Of a stretch of 64,000 bases of DNA, positions 1-8,504 are shown in pieces (position 1 is the stretch's first letter; every line of letters begins with the position of its first letter). The stretch is from Deinococcus taeanensis (GTDB taxonomy: Bacteria; Deinococcota; Deinococci; Deinococcales; Deinococcaceae), in NCBI RefSeq assembly GCF_020229735.1, contig NZ_CP083455.1, positions 461,001 through 525,000 on the forward strand, given 5' to 3'. The notes below the pieces were generated by a model. It did not search any database. It had not been told where the DNA came from and worked only from the letters and a program-made list of their open reading frames with translations. The position numbers and the translations under genes are program-made.

Positions 1-656
1 TCGCCGGCGAGGGCGTAGCGGCGGTTGGTGCTGACGACGGATTCGTTGCTGAGGCTGCGGCGCAGGCGGTGCAGGGTGGTGTGGAAGAGGCTGCTGGCGC
101 GCGCCTCGTCCTTTTCGGGCCAGAGGGCTTCGGCCGCTTCCCAGCTGGTGACTTCCTTGTGTTCGAGGAGGTAGAAGAACAACTCCAGGGCTTTGCGGCT
201 GACCCAGGTGACGGCGGTGCCTTTCCACACGACCTGTGCGGTGCCGAGGCCTTTGGCCTGCATGCCGCTTTCGCCTTGCAGGGTGAGGCCGGCGCGGCGC
301 AGCCGGGCGTCGATGGCGGTGGTGAGGTCCTGCGGCGTGAAGGGTTTGGGGAGGTAGTCGTCGGCGCCGAGGTTCATGCCGCGTCGGACGTCGCCGCGTT
401 CGGCGTGGCTGGAGAGCAGCATGAATGGAATGGCGGAAAGCTGTTCGTGTGAGCGGACTTTCTCCAGGAATTCCAGGCCGGTCATGTAGGGCATGACGAC
501 GTCGCTGATGACGAGGTCGGGCGTGAAGACCTTGAGGAGGTCGAGGGCCTCGACGGGGTGGGTGCTGGTGCGCACCTCGTGCCCGGCGCGGGAGAGGATC
601 ACGCTGACAAGCTTGAGGATGGCGGCGTCGTCATCCACCACGAGAATGCGGGGCAT
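1..656 (-). CDS. Response regulator with C-terminal winged-helix DNA-binding domain (partial)
   Basis: Two-component response regulator read from ATG at 656; its 3' end lies beyond the left window edge. The receiver domain covers about residues 1-120: acidic pocket D8-D9 after MPRILVV, phosphoacceptor D52 in VISDVVMP, switch S82/S83 and the conserved Lys104 in YLPKPF. From about residue 138 a basic winged-helix-like region follows ([14 protein letters not shown], then LHRLRRSL), resembling SARP/BTAD-type or OmpR-type output domains. It is therefore probably a transcription factor controlled by an unseen histidine kinase. No kinase gene is adjacent inside the window. The gene is divergent from the amidohydrolase, with 95 bp between them. 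The receiver assignment is certain; the exact output family is not. Confidence 0.88.
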   Translation of the reverse strand, partial: MPRILVVDDDAAILKLVSVILSRAGHEVRTSTHPVEALDLLKVFTPDLVISDVVMPYMTGLEFLEKVRSHEQLSAIPFMLLSSHAERGDVRRGMNLGADDYLPKPFTPQDLTTAIDARLRRAGLTLQGESGMQAKGLGTAQVVWKGTAVTWVSRKALELFFYLLEHKEVTSWEAAEALWPEKDEARASSLFHTTLHRLRRSLSNESVVSTNRRYALAG

Positions 657-751
657 ACGGTGAGTGTAACAGGCGCTTCCGGGGTGGGGGTGTGCGGCTG
701 GGGCTGCGCCCCCGCTTGGGTGGCGGGAGGGGATGGTCTAGGCTGGCGGGC

Positions 752-2251
752 ATGACCGCTGATCTGACGGTAGTGCATGCCCGGACCCTCACGCTTGATG
801 ACGCTCTGCCGGAGGTGGAGGCGGTTCTGGTGGGGGGCGGGCGGGTGTTGATGGCCGGGTCGCGTGAGGCGGTGCGGGGGGCGGCGCCGGGCGCGCGGGT
901 GCTGGATCACCGGGACGTGCTGCTCACGCCGGGGCTGTCGGAGGCGCACATTCACCTGGTGACGTACGGCTTTTCGCTTTCGCAGGTGGGGTTGCATGGA
1001 GCGCGGAGTGTGTCGGAGGTGCAGGCGCGCGTGGCGCACCGGGTGCTGAACACGCCGGCCGGAACGTGGATCCGGGGCGGGGGGTTTCTGCTGTCGGAGC
1101 TGGGGTTGGGGGAATACCCGTCGGCGGCGCTGCTTGATGAGGTGAGTCCGCACCATCCGGTGATGCTGTACTCGCGGGACCTGCACATGGCGTGGGTGAA
1201 CAGTGCGGCGCTTCGGGCGGCGGGGGTGCATGAGGGCACGCCGGACCCGGAGGGGGGGCGGGTGGTGCGGCCGCTGGGGTGTCTGCTGGAGAACGCGTCG
1301 GCGCTGGTGGCGCGGGCGATTCCGGCGCCGACGGAGGCGGAGTTCCTGACGGCGGCCCGGGCGGGCGCGCAGGATCTGGCGGAGCGGGGGTACGTGAGTG
1401 CGCACACCATGGCGTTTGAAGCGCCGGACGCGCCGCGGGCGTTGCAGCGGCTGGCGCAGCAGGGGGAGCTGCCGCTGAGGGTGTGGGCGTGCCTGCCGCA
1501 CGAGCGGCTGGGTCAGGCGCAGGCGTTGGGGCTGGCGCGCACGCCGGGCGGGTTGTTCCAGTGGGGCGGGGTGAAGTTCTTCGCGGACGGCGCGTTGGGG
1601 AGCCGCACGGCGTGGCTGCATGCGCCGGGTTTCGCGGATGGCTCCGGGACGGGTATTCCGCTGGACCCGCCGGAGTTGATCCGGGAGGTGGGGCGCGCGG
1701 CGATTGAGCTGGGGCTCACGCCGGTCACGCATGCCATCGGGGACCGCGCGAACACGGAGGTGCTGGACGCGTACGACGCCCTGCGGCCACAGGCGCAGGC
1801 GCGTGGGATTCGCCTGCGCATCGAGCATGCGCAGCACCTGAGGGCGGAGGACGTGCCGCGCTTCCGGGGGCTGACGGCGAGCGTGCAGCCGATTCACCTG
1901 CAGGCGGACGGCCCGATGATCCGGTCACTGATGCCGCATCTGGAGAGCCTGAGTTACGCGTTCCGGTCGCTGCGGGATGCGGGGGCGGTGCTGGCGTTCG
2001 GGAGTGACGCGCCGGTCGCGCCGCCTGAGTACCGTGCGAACTTCGCGGCGGCGGTTACCCGCGTGGATGATGCAGGGGAGCGCCTGGCCCCCGGTGAGGC
2101 GCTGACGGAACTGGACGTGCTGCGGGCGCATACGCGCGGTCCGGCGCTGGCGGCCGGCTGGGACGATGAGGGCATCATCCGGCCTGGGGCGCGGGCCGCG
2201 TTCACGCTGTGGGACCGGCTGGGGGGGAACGCGCAGGCACTGGTGTTCTAG
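752..2251 (+). CDS. YtcJ-like metal-dependent amidohydrolase
   Basis: A 499-residue amidohydrolase-superfamily enzyme of the YtcJ/exoenzyme-regulatory type. It should hydrolyse an amide or ester in the cytosol; the substrate is unknown. Visible motifs are the first metal-binding HxH in [11 protein letters not shown] (H66, H68), later THAIGDRA and RIEHAQH with metal-ligand histidines, and the C-terminal GSDAPV aspartate motif. ATG at 752 was chosen because a -10 box TAGGCT ends 7 nt before it, the leaderless arrangement seen repeatedly here. The stop codon TAG (2249-2251) is part of the CTAG site into which the neighbouring mobile element inserted. The duplication preserved the stop, so the protein is intact. 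Confidence 0.88.
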   Translation: MTADLTVVHARTLTLDDALPEVEAVLVGGGRVLMAGSREAVRGAAPGARVLDHRDVLLTPGLSEAHIHLVTYGFSLSQVGLHGARSVSEVQARVAHRVLNTPAGTWIRGGGFLLSELGLGEYPSAALLDEVSPHHPVMLYSRDLHMAWVNSAALRAAGVHEGTPDPEGGRVVRPLGCLLENASALVARAIPAPTEAEFLTAARAGAQDLAERGYVSAHTMAFEAPDAPRALQRLAQQGELPLRVWACLPHERLGQAQALGLARTPGGLFQWGGVKFFADGALGSRTAWLHAPGFADGSGTGIPLDPPELIREVGRAAIELGLTPVTHAIGDRANTEVLDAYDALRPQAQARGIRLRIEHAQHLRAEDVPRFRGLTASVQPIHLQADGPMIRSLMPHLESLSYAFRSLRDAGAVLAFGSDAPVAPPEYRANFAAAVTRVDDAGERLAPGEALTELDVLRAHTRGPALAAGWDDEGIIRPGARAAFTLWDRLGGNAQALVF

Positions 2252-2337
2252 CACTACTTAAACACGGATTTTGACGGTGGATGCGGCATTCATGCGTATC
2301 TGCCAAACTCGCCTGATTTAGGCAGTACGATGCTGAC

Positions 2338-2802
2338 ATGCCCGAAGCCAAACGCTTCGAAGATCCAGGCGCGACGATTTCTTCCTTCCTCGGTGAGCCT
2401 TTCCTTGTCGTGTGCCCTCGATGTAGCCGATGTGCGCGCGTCGCCAGGAAATCTGCCACTGAACCCACTGTGACCTGTCTTTCGTGTGGTTACGCAAAGT
2501 CATACGTATCGCCGTACAACGTCATGCAGATTCCTAACGATCAGCATGAGCCCACAGACCCGTACTTTCAGCTCCCCTTGTGGCTTCAGGAACCAATTGG
2601 GGGGCATGTCTTGTGGGCGCTGAATTCAGCACACCTGGATTACCTCGAGTCATACGTCGCAGCCACACTCCGGCAACGGACGCATCTCAGAAACTGGCAG
2701 AACAGTAGCCTTGCCAGTCGCTTACCCCGATGGCTCAGTTCAGCAGGAAATCGCGATGCTCTCTTGGCCGCAATTCAGCAACTACGCCACAAGCTGTCTT
2801 GA
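2338..2802 (+). CDS. Zinc-ribbon cargo protein of the IS701-like element
   Basis: A 154-residue soluble protein. A zinc ribbon lies at residues 26-50 (CPRC, then CLSCG). The C-terminal half has LPLWLQ, an LWALNSAHLDYLE stretch and SLASRLPRW. I recall this architecture from small proteins annotated as TFIIB-type zinc-ribbon proteins that often sit beside polymorphic toxin genes. An immunity role is therefore possible but is inference. The family's usual CCG pair before the LWAYN-like motif appears here as GG. ATG at 2338 follows a -10 box TACGAT (2326-2331) with a 6-nt gap, so the gene has its own leaderless promoter inside the element. It converges with the minus-strand genes, and no toxin gene is seen. 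Confidence 0.72.
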   Translation: MPEAKRFEDPGATISSFLGEPFLVVCPRCSRCARVARKSATEPTVTCLSCGYAKSYVSPYNVMQIPNDQHEPTDPYFQLPLWLQEPIGGHVLWALNSAHLDYLESYVAATLRQRTHLRNWQNSSLASRLPRWLSSAGNRDALLAAIQQLRHKLS

Positions 2803-2871
2803 CCGTGACGTCGCGAATCATGGCTTTAAGCAACCGCCAGCACAATGCATGAGCCTATCCACGCCAAAAAG

Positions 2872-3285
2872 CTAGGTTGACGGCCTGAGACTTTCTAACC
2901 ACAGGCTGTACCACTGTGCTTGTTCGTCCACAGTACTCCCCAGTCTGTCTACAGGCTCAAAGAGATCGACGAGGTCAGCTGTTTTCGCAGGTTGGCCCAA
3001 GGTGAGCCGATAAGCGACACGTGCACCCATCGAGAGCGCCATCGGGGACGGATAAACCCCAAGCATGGCGCCTTGAACGCACAACAGCAGACCGTCATGC
3101 TCCAACTTGCGACGCACCACGCAGAGTGTTTCAAAGAAACAACTGTCCTGCCCCTCGTAGACGCGCGACGGTGTGGCCACCCGTATACGAATCAGGCCAT
3201 CCCCATCATCTTCAAGCACGGACATCTCAGCGATCTGATCCGGCTGTCCATCCTGGTGAAGTCGAACGGTGTACATCTCCAGCAT
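2872..3285 (-). CDS. Small cargo protein behind the transposase, immunity-like
   Basis: A 137-residue soluble protein, read from ATG at 3285. The start lies 5 nt after the transposase stop (3291-3293), so it is probably co-transcribed and translationally coupled. The N-terminal half is acidic (LEDDGDG). The C-terminal half has VYPSPM, SMGARVAY and ADLVDLFEP, a pattern I recall from a widespread family of small proteins encoded near polymorphic toxins. No catalytic motif or membrane segment is visible. A role as orphan immunity protein is inference. A longer in-frame reading up to 3342 would overlap the transposase end and is less likely. Confidence 0.65.
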   Translation of the reverse strand: MLEMYTVRLHQDGQPDQIAEMSVLEDDGDGLIRIRVATPSRVYEGQDSCFFETLCVVRRKLEHDGLLLCVQGAMLGVYPSPMALSMGARVAYRLTLGQPAKTADLVDLFEPVDRLGSTVDEQAQWYSLWLESLRPST

Positions 3286-3290
3286 CGTGA

Positions 3291-4583
3291 TCAACCGTAC
3301 CCGATTCCCCTTGAGCAGTACGGGCACCACAGCACAGGGCACGTCAGCTGGCGTGCTTGTGGCAAGGTTGGTCGCCGTCCCTCAGGGTCAACGGTCACCG
3401 TGACCAATCGAAGGGCTTGCAAATACAGCATCGCGGTCATGCAGAGCAGTGTGTGATGGTGCAACCCTCGCCAGGAACGGCCTTCAAAGTGATCAAGGCC
3501 CAGTTCCTCTTTGAGCTGCTGATGGACCTGCTCGCAGGACCACCGCGCTTTGATGTCGCGGATGAGCTCGATTTTTGATGTGTTGGCTGGATGATTGGTG
3601 AGGTAGTACTTGCGCTCCCCGCTGGGCCGACGTTCGCCAACGACCCAGACTTCGTCACCGGGCAAGTGGGACCCGTCATGAAGTTCCCCACCGTCGACAA
3701 CCCGGACGCGCATGACCGCAAAGCGTGCGCGCAGCGGTCCTTTGGTGCCCTTGCGCCAGGTGCGTGAAACCCATTTGTGTGGTGGCAGGTCATGCAACAC
3801 CTGAGCCACGCTTTTGCGTGGCTCGTCAGGAACCGGCACCAAAAGTCGGCCGGTCTTGGATCTCCGATCCGTGAGCATTCCCACTTGTGTGGAGTACACC
3901 TTTTGCGTGCCTGGGACACCCACCGCCCAGGTCAGTCCCCGAGCGGTGAGCGCTCCACGAAACGCAGCGCTATTCCCATAGCCAGCATCTGCGACAATGA
4001 CTTTGAACGTCACCCCGTGCTGCCGGACGCGGTCGATCTCCTGCAATGCCAACTCCTTCTTGGTCAGAAACAGCCGGTGTCCCACAGGGACACCGGCCGC
4101 AACACACCGTTGTGGGTCATCCGTCCATGCCTGGGGCAGGAACAACCGCAGCGCCAAAGGAACGGGAAGATCGTTCTTCGCGAGCGTCAGGGAAACCAAC
4201 ACCTGACAGTTGGCCACCTTGCCCAGCACACCGCAATACTGCCTGGCGACCCCAACACTGCCTGTGCCTTGCTTTGGGAACGCCGTGTCGTCCACGATCA
4301 ACACGGCGTCGTGGCCCCCGACCAACCGCTGCGCGTGTCGCGCGAGGACGGCCCCCATCTGGTCATCCTGCCAGGGACTCACCGTCACAAAATGGTGCAG
4401 CTGCGCTTACTGACCAGGCGCGACATATGCGGCGAGTGGTTGCAGACTTTTGCGTTCCAGCGGGGCCATCAAGCCGTGCAGGTACACGGGACACCACTTT
4501 CGGCGGCGAGCATGGCCCAGCACACGCTGGAACGGACGCAGGAAGCGCCGCAGGGGCAAGGGGTTCTTTTGAGCGACGGTCAT
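3291..4583 (-). pseudogene. IS701-family transposase interrupted by an in-frame TAA
   Basis: DDE transposase of the IS701 type. Typical features are VDDTAFPKQG, GVARQYCG, NCQV, VADAGYG and a C-terminal LKEELGLDHFEGR. Reading from ATG 4583 gives 430 codons, but codon 59 is TAA (4407-4409). The stop falls between ...AAYVAPGQ and AQLHHFVTVSPW, in the part of IS701 enzymes that reads roughly LAPGxxxQLHHF. Downstream translation could restart at GTG 4388, giving 365 residues that lack the N-terminus. This looks like a recent nonsense mutation, because no other decay is visible. The copy is probably inactive; stop readthrough is possible but unsupported. Confidence 0.82.
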
Positions 4584-4650
4584 GCACCAGCCTGTCAGAC
4601 ACGTATGAAAGCCGTCTGCACCGCAAAAATCTGTGTTTAAGTAGTGCTAG

Positions 4651-5102
4651 GGCGTGTCGGCCAAGGTACCCCTACATGACATTTTGGGGCGGTAGCGGCC
4701 AAACCATGTACCATCGCTCTCCCTATGCTGTTGGCATGAATGACCTGGAACGGCACGTTATACAGCAGATTCTGACTGTCGAAGCGGCTGACTTTTCAGA
4801 ACTGACTACTCAGCTCAGTCAGCTGGCCGTGGTCTCACGGCACGCCACTGGCGTGGGCGTTTATACAAACTTCAGTCCTACTGCCGACTTGGAACCTTGC
4901 CATTCATGCCCCTCCGTCATGCGGCTTGGTCAGCATGTGGTGGCATATATCGGGGCAAAAGAAAGTCTGGGCGGATTTGTGCTGTACGTGGATGACGGCA
5001 TTATCACGACCCTGGAAGGCTACATCTATGAGGGTCAATGGCCCGACGATGCATTGCAGCACTTCAGGCTCCACTGAGACTGTTGACCTTGGCCTACACG
5101 CC
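4651..5102. mobile_element. 452-bp transposase-less element with inverted repeats and one cargo gene
   Basis: The ends are inverted repeats: GGCGTGTCGGCCAAGGT at 4651 and, reversed, GGCGTGTAGGCCAAGGT ending at 5102, one mismatch in 17. CTAG flanks both sides (4647-4650, 5103-5106). The left CTAG is shared with the IS701-like element, so the two abut exactly. The termini differ from those of the IS701-like element, so a different transposase probably moved it. No transposase is encoded, only a 113-residue protein filling most of the element. It is best described as a MITE-like or non-autonomous cassette. Confidence 0.72.
4736..5077 (+). CDS. 113-residue cargo protein of the small element, immunity-like
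   Basis: Small soluble protein with the segments VSRHATGVGVYTNF, GGFVLYVDDG and TLEGYIYEGQWP near the C-terminus. I recall this pattern (a TGxG-F/Y-T motif early, a final LEGYxYxxxWP motif) from a widespread family of short proteins found beside polymorphic toxins and also as orphans. Function is unproven and immunity is an inference. ATG 4736 lies 6 nt after the -10 box TATGCT (4724-4729), so it carries its own leaderless promoter and can be expressed wherever the element lands. It is the only gene inside the 452-bp element. Confidence 0.72.
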   Translation: MNDLERHVIQQILTVEAADFSELTTQLSQLAVVSRHATGVGVYTNFSPTADLEPCHSCPSVMRLGQHVVAYIGAKESLGGFVLYVDDGIITTLEGYIYEGQWPDDALQHFRLH

Positions 5103-5116
5103 CTAGAGCAGCGAGG

Positions 5117-5155
5117 GCGAGGGGCACCGGAGGCCAGGCCTCCGGTGCCCCTCGC
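5117..5155. terminator. Perfect 19-bp inverted repeat, bidirectional terminator
   Basis: GCGAGGGGCACCGGAGGCC and its exact complement are separated by one base. It lies between the convergent amidohydrolase side and yebC. There is no long T run, but the hairpin is very stable. It originally lay 10 bp beyond the amidohydrolase stop codon; the two insertions pushed that gene about 2.85 kb away from it. Confidence 0.65.
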
Positions 5156-5164
5156 CGCGCCGGG

Positions 5165-5896
5165 TCAGTCCTCGTCGTCGGGCAGGTCGGCGTTGCTGTG
5201 GACGTTCTGCACGTCGTCGAGTTCCTCGAGCGCATCGATGAGGGTCAGGAGCTTTTTCACGTCGTCACCGGCCACCGCGACGGTGTTCGTGAGGAGCATG
5301 GTGATCTGCGCGTTCTCCACGGTGAACCCGGCGCTCTGCAGGGCGTCCTGCACGGCGTACAGGTCGGCAGGACCGGTGCTGATCTCCAGACCGTCCTCGG
5401 ATTCCTGAATGTCCTCGGCGCCGTGCTCAATGGCGGTTTCCTGCGCCTGCTCGCTGGTGTCGGTCAGGAGGATCACGCCTTTTTTCTCGAACTGCCAGGC
5501 GACGCTGCCGCTGGTGCCCAGCGACCCGCCGCGTTTGTTGAACACGGCGCGGATGTCGGCCACGGTGCGGTTGACGTTGTCGGTCAACGCTTCAATCAGG
5601 ATGGCGGTCCCGCCGGGCCCGTACCCTTCGTACGTGACTTCCTTGTACTCCGCGGCGCCTTCGCCGGCCCCCACAGCACGCTTGATGGCGTTGTCGATGT
5701 TGTCGTTGGGAACAGTGTCGGTTTTTGCGGCGGCAATGGCGTTTTTCAGGCTGAGGTTCGCGGCGGGGTCGCCGCTGCCGCCGGAGCGGACGGCCGCCTG
5801 AATGGCGCGGATGTGCTTGGAGTACATCGCGCTGCGTTTCTTGTCGTTGGCACCCTTCTTGCGCTTGATCTGCGCCCACTTGCTGTGACCGGCCAT
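5165..5896 (-). CDS. yebC: YebC/PmpR family protein
   Basis: A 243-residue YebC-family protein, a cytosolic factor known as a transcription regulator and, more recently, as a helper at difficult translation sequences. The N-terminal signature [16 protein letters not shown] is clear, followed by [18 protein letters not shown] and the acidic C-terminus (ELDD, DLPDDED). Length fits the family (about 240-250). ATG 5896 is set by that signature and by an upstream AAGGAGAG ribosome-binding site. The reading frame stays open upstream of it, but with no family similarity. Confidence 0.95.
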   Translation of the reverse strand: MAGHSKWAQIKRKKGANDKKRSAMYSKHIRAIQAAVRSGGSGDPAANLSLKNAIAAAKTDTVPNDNIDNAIKRAVGAGEGAAEYKEVTYEGYGPGGTAILIEALTDNVNRTVADIRAVFNKRGGSLGTSGSVAWQFEKKGVILLTDTSEQAQETAIEHGAEDIQESEDGLEISTGPADLYAVQDALQSAGFTVENAQITMLLTNTVAVAGDDVKKLLTLIDALEELDDVQNVHSNADLPDDED

Positions 5897-6060
5897 GGTT
5901 TCGTGACTCTCCTTGCGTGAAACTGCGCCCGTTCGGCACCGGGGGGCCGGGGGCGCGTGCGGCAGCCATTCTAACGCAGGGCGCCCCGTGCGGTCATGCG
6001 GGAGCGGCAGGCGCGCCACTGCCCCCGGTGGGCCGGGGGCAGGGTGGGCACGCTGAGGGG

Positions 6061-6258
6061 TCAGCCGTCTTCGTCGGTGGGTTCCTCGGCCGGGTGGTGC
6101 GGCGGCAGGAACAGGGCCTGCGTGTCGGTCGGGGAGAGATTTTCCCGGTCCTCGCTGCGCGGACCCGTATCCAGGCCGCTGATAAGTACCTCGCCGCGGT
6201 CCGTGCCGGGTACCGGCGTGCTGACGTGACCGCTGCCCTGACCGTCGCGCGTTGTCAT
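6061..6258 (-). CDS. Small hypothetical protein, 65 residues
   Basis: Short hydrophilic protein with no recognised domain, rich in Gly, Asp, Pro and Thr and ending EEPTDEDG. The support for it being real is its start: ATG 6258 lies 7 nt downstream of a -10 box TACGCT (6266-6271 on the complementary strand), the leaderless layout of confirmed genes nearby. It lies between the nucleotidyltransferase gene and yebC on the same strand. Function unknown. Confidence 0.5.
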   Translation of the reverse strand: MTTRDGQGSGHVSTPVPGTDRGEVLISGLDTGPRSEDRENLSPTDTQALFLPPHHPAEEPTDEDG

Positions 6259-6324
6259 GTTATTCAGCGTACGGGAAGGCCCGGCCGGTCCGGGTGTGGG
6301 GACGCTGAAGGGCGCCGGCGGGCT

Positions 6325-7362
6325 TCACATGCGCATGACACTGCGGTCCCCGATCACCATCTGCAGTCCTGAGTCGCTCGGCGCCGTGACAAGCGCGTGC
6401 CGGCCGATCAGGCTGCGGGTCAGGGGGCGGGTGGGGTGCAGCACGCGCGCGAACTCATCAATCAGGCTGCTGTTGATCCGGGCGCTGTCCACGCGGGCAT
6501 GCGCGCCGACGCTCACGAACGGGCCCAGCGTGGCGCCGCGCACCACGGCGTGCGGGCCGATCCACACGGGGCCGGTGATGACGCTGTCTTCTACCAGCGC
6601 GCCCGCCTCGATGACCACCGGGCCGGTCAGGGTGCTGCGCTCCACGCGGCCGTCGACGCGGCCCTGAAGCAGGGTCAGGTAGTGGGTGTTGGCCCCCAGC
6701 AGGTCTTCGGGCGCGCCGGCGTCCGTCCAGAAGCCCTTGAATTCCACGGCGCGCACCTGCCGCCCCTGCACGAGCAGCTGGGTCAGGGCCTGCGGGAACT
6801 CAATCTCACCGCGTGTGCTGTGCGGGAGGTCCTCCAGGATGTCCATCAGGGGGGGTTTGAAGCTGAAAACCCCGCACGCCGCGAGGTTGCTTTCCGGCGT
6901 GCGGGGTTTTTCCACGAGCCGCGTGAGCCGACCGGCCTTCACGACGGCCACGCCGTACGCCTGCGGGTTCGGCACCTCCTTCACGCCGATCACGGCGTCC
7001 GCGTAGCGCAGCGCGGTGATCAGTGGGGTCAGGGAATCCTCGAAGAGGTTGTCGCCGAGGTACAGCAGGGCGGAACTGCCCTCCAGGAAGTGCCGGGCAC
7101 TCAGAACGGCGTGGCCGGTGCCGAGCGGGTCGTACTGCCGGATGAAGGTCAGGTGTCCGCTGTGCTGCGTGGCGTCGCGCAGGTCCGTCTCGCTGGACGG
7201 ACTGGTCACAATGCCGATGTCGTTCACGCCAGCAGCGCGCAGGGCCTGCACGGCCCGCGCGATGATCGGCACGCCAGCCACGGGCACCGCATGCTTGGCG
7301 CGCGTGGCGCTGATGGGCAGCAGGCGGCTGCCGCGCCCGGCGGCCAGAATCAGGCCTTTCAC
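6325..7362 (-). CDS. RmlA/GlmU-like sugar-phosphate nucleotidyltransferase
   Basis: A 345-residue enzyme of the long glucose-1-phosphate thymidylyltransferase type. It should join a sugar 1-phosphate to a nucleotide, supplying activated sugar for surface polysaccharide. The N-terminal nucleotide-binding motif LILAAGRGSRLLP, metal-site YLGDNLF, VEKPRTPES and EFKGFWTDAGAPEDLL are all present. The last ~110 residues form a left-handed beta-helix-like repeat with hexapeptide periodicity, as in RffH-long/GlmU relatives. The start is GTG 7362, preceded by GGAGG. The exact sugar and nucleotide cannot be told from sequence. No other sugar-biosynthesis genes are adjacent. Confidence 0.86.
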   Translation of the reverse strand: MKGLILAAGRGSRLLPISATRAKHAVPVAGVPIIARAVQALRAAGVNDIGIVTSPSSETDLRDATQHSGHLTFIRQYDPLGTGHAVLSARHFLEGSSALLYLGDNLFEDSLTPLITALRYADAVIGVKEVPNPQAYGVAVVKAGRLTRLVEKPRTPESNLAACGVFSFKPPLMDILEDLPHSTRGEIEFPQALTQLLVQGRQVRAVEFKGFWTDAGAPEDLLGANTHYLTLLQGRVDGRVERSTLTGPVVIEAGALVEDSVITGPVWIGPHAVVRGATLGPFVSVGAHARVDSARINSSLIDEFARVLHPTRPLTRSLIGRHALVTAPSDSGLQMVIGDRSVMRM

Positions 7363-7492
7363 GCGCGCCTCCGGCAGATCCGGCAGGCAGGGAGGGAAGC
7401 GGCGGGCGTCATGCGGGGCACGTTCAGTATAGGGGGCGCCGCCGGGCAGGCGGGCGCGGCCGTACAGATCAGGGGAGGCGCGCGCATAGGGG

Positions 7493-8434
7493 TTAGCGGT
7501 TCAGGGCGTCCTCCAGCGCCTCGGCGAAGGCGTCCTCATCGTCCAGCCAGGGGTAGTGGCCGGCGTCCAGGACCGTTACGTCCGCGTCGGCAAGGTCCGC
7601 AACCCACTGCACCTGCTCCGGGTAACTGGTGCGGTCGTGCACGCCCGCAATCACAAACACCGGGCGGCGCAGTTCGGTCAGGAACGGCGGGTACTCGAAT
7701 TCCCACAGCCCCTGGTTCACGAGCGCTTCCTGCACCTCACCGCCGCCGATCAGCTGCCCTTCGGCGTCCGTGAACTCCAGGCGCATGCGGGTCGCCTGAT
7801 CGCGGAACTGCAGGGCGTTCAGCAGGTCCCGGGCGTTCAGCAGCGCGAACGCCGCCTCGATGCGCGCGCCGCCCACGGCGGGGTGCTGGCCTTCAGGCGT
7901 CGCGGCCCGCACCTCGTCGGCCGGGTCGGTGAAGGCGACGCCGCGGCGCGCGCTGGCTTCCTCCAGCAGCGTGCGGGCCAGATCCGGAAAGTGCACCCAG
8001 GGGTTCACGACAACGACGCGGGCCGTGAGGGTCGGGTGGCGCCGCGCATACTCCAGTGCGACCAGCGCGCCGAAGCCATGCCCGAGCGGCACGATCTGCT
8101 CGGCGCCCAGGAAATCCCGCACGGCGTCCAGATCCTGCACCAGCGTGTCGAGATCCAGCGTGTCACTGCCCTGCTCGGTGTCCTCCAGTGGGCCGCTGCG
8201 CCCCGAGCCGCGCTGGTCGAGGTACACGGCGGAACGCGTGAGCCGCTCGGCGACCAGCGCCTGAAAGGAGTAGCTGTTGTACCCGGGACCGCCGTGCAGG
8301 AACACCACCGGCGCCTCACCGTTCTGCGCGTCCCCGATCACCTCGAAATACAGGTCCGCGCCGTTCAGATGCTCAAAGTGAACGCCGCCCTCGGCATCCG
8401 GAAAGTCGAAATCGTCTGCGTTCACGCCCGTCAT
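7493..8434 (-). CDS. Alpha/beta-hydrolase fold protein lacking the nucleophile serine
   Basis: A 313-residue alpha/beta-fold protein close to proline iminopeptidases: FLHGGPGYNSYSF oxyanion-hole motif, DQRGSGRS, a C-terminal Asp in GVHDRTSYP and His in DAGHYPWLD. At the nucleophile elbow the sequence reads GHGFG rather than GHSxG, so the catalytic Ser is Gly. I checked this codon (GGC, complementary strand near 8090). The protein is therefore either non-catalytic or uses another mechanism. ATG 8434 is preferred over ATG 8443 because the -10 box TACAAT (8442-8447) overlaps the latter and sits 7 nt before 8434. Confidence 0.82.
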   Translation of the reverse strand: MTGVNADDFDFPDAEGGVHFEHLNGADLYFEVIGDAQNGEAPVVFLHGGPGYNSYSFQALVAERLTRSAVYLDQRGSGRSGPLEDTEQGSDTLDLDTLVQDLDAVRDFLGAEQIVPLGHGFGALVALEYARRHPTLTARVVVVNPWVHFPDLARTLLEEASARRGVAFTDPADEVRAATPEGQHPAVGGARIEAAFALLNARDLLNALQFRDQATRMRLEFTDAEGQLIGGGEVQEALVNQGLWEFEYPPFLTELRRPVFVIAGVHDRTSYPEQVQWVADLADADVTVLDAGHYPWLDDEDAFAEALEDALNR

Positions 8435-8504
8435 GCGCGCCATTGTAGGGGCCGCCCCGCGCGCCCGGGTGGACGCAGGGCACGGTTGGGCCTACCCTGC
8501 GCGC

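Larger units (their letters stand above)
2252..4646. mobile_element. IS701-like insertion sequence with cargo genes
   Basis: The ends form a long imperfect inverted repeat. 2252-2305 and the reverse complement of 4593-4646 both begin CACTACTTAAACAC and agree at most of about 54 positions. CTAG flanks both ends (2248-2251 and 4647-4650), consistent with a 4-bp target duplication; YTAR-type targets are, as I recall, usual for IS701. At 2395 bp it is about 1 kb longer than a simple IS701. The extra length is two non-transposase genes: a zinc-ribbon protein on the plus strand and a small protein behind the transposase on the minus strand. The transposase has an in-frame stop, so the copy may be immobile unless helped in trans. 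Confidence 0.85.
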
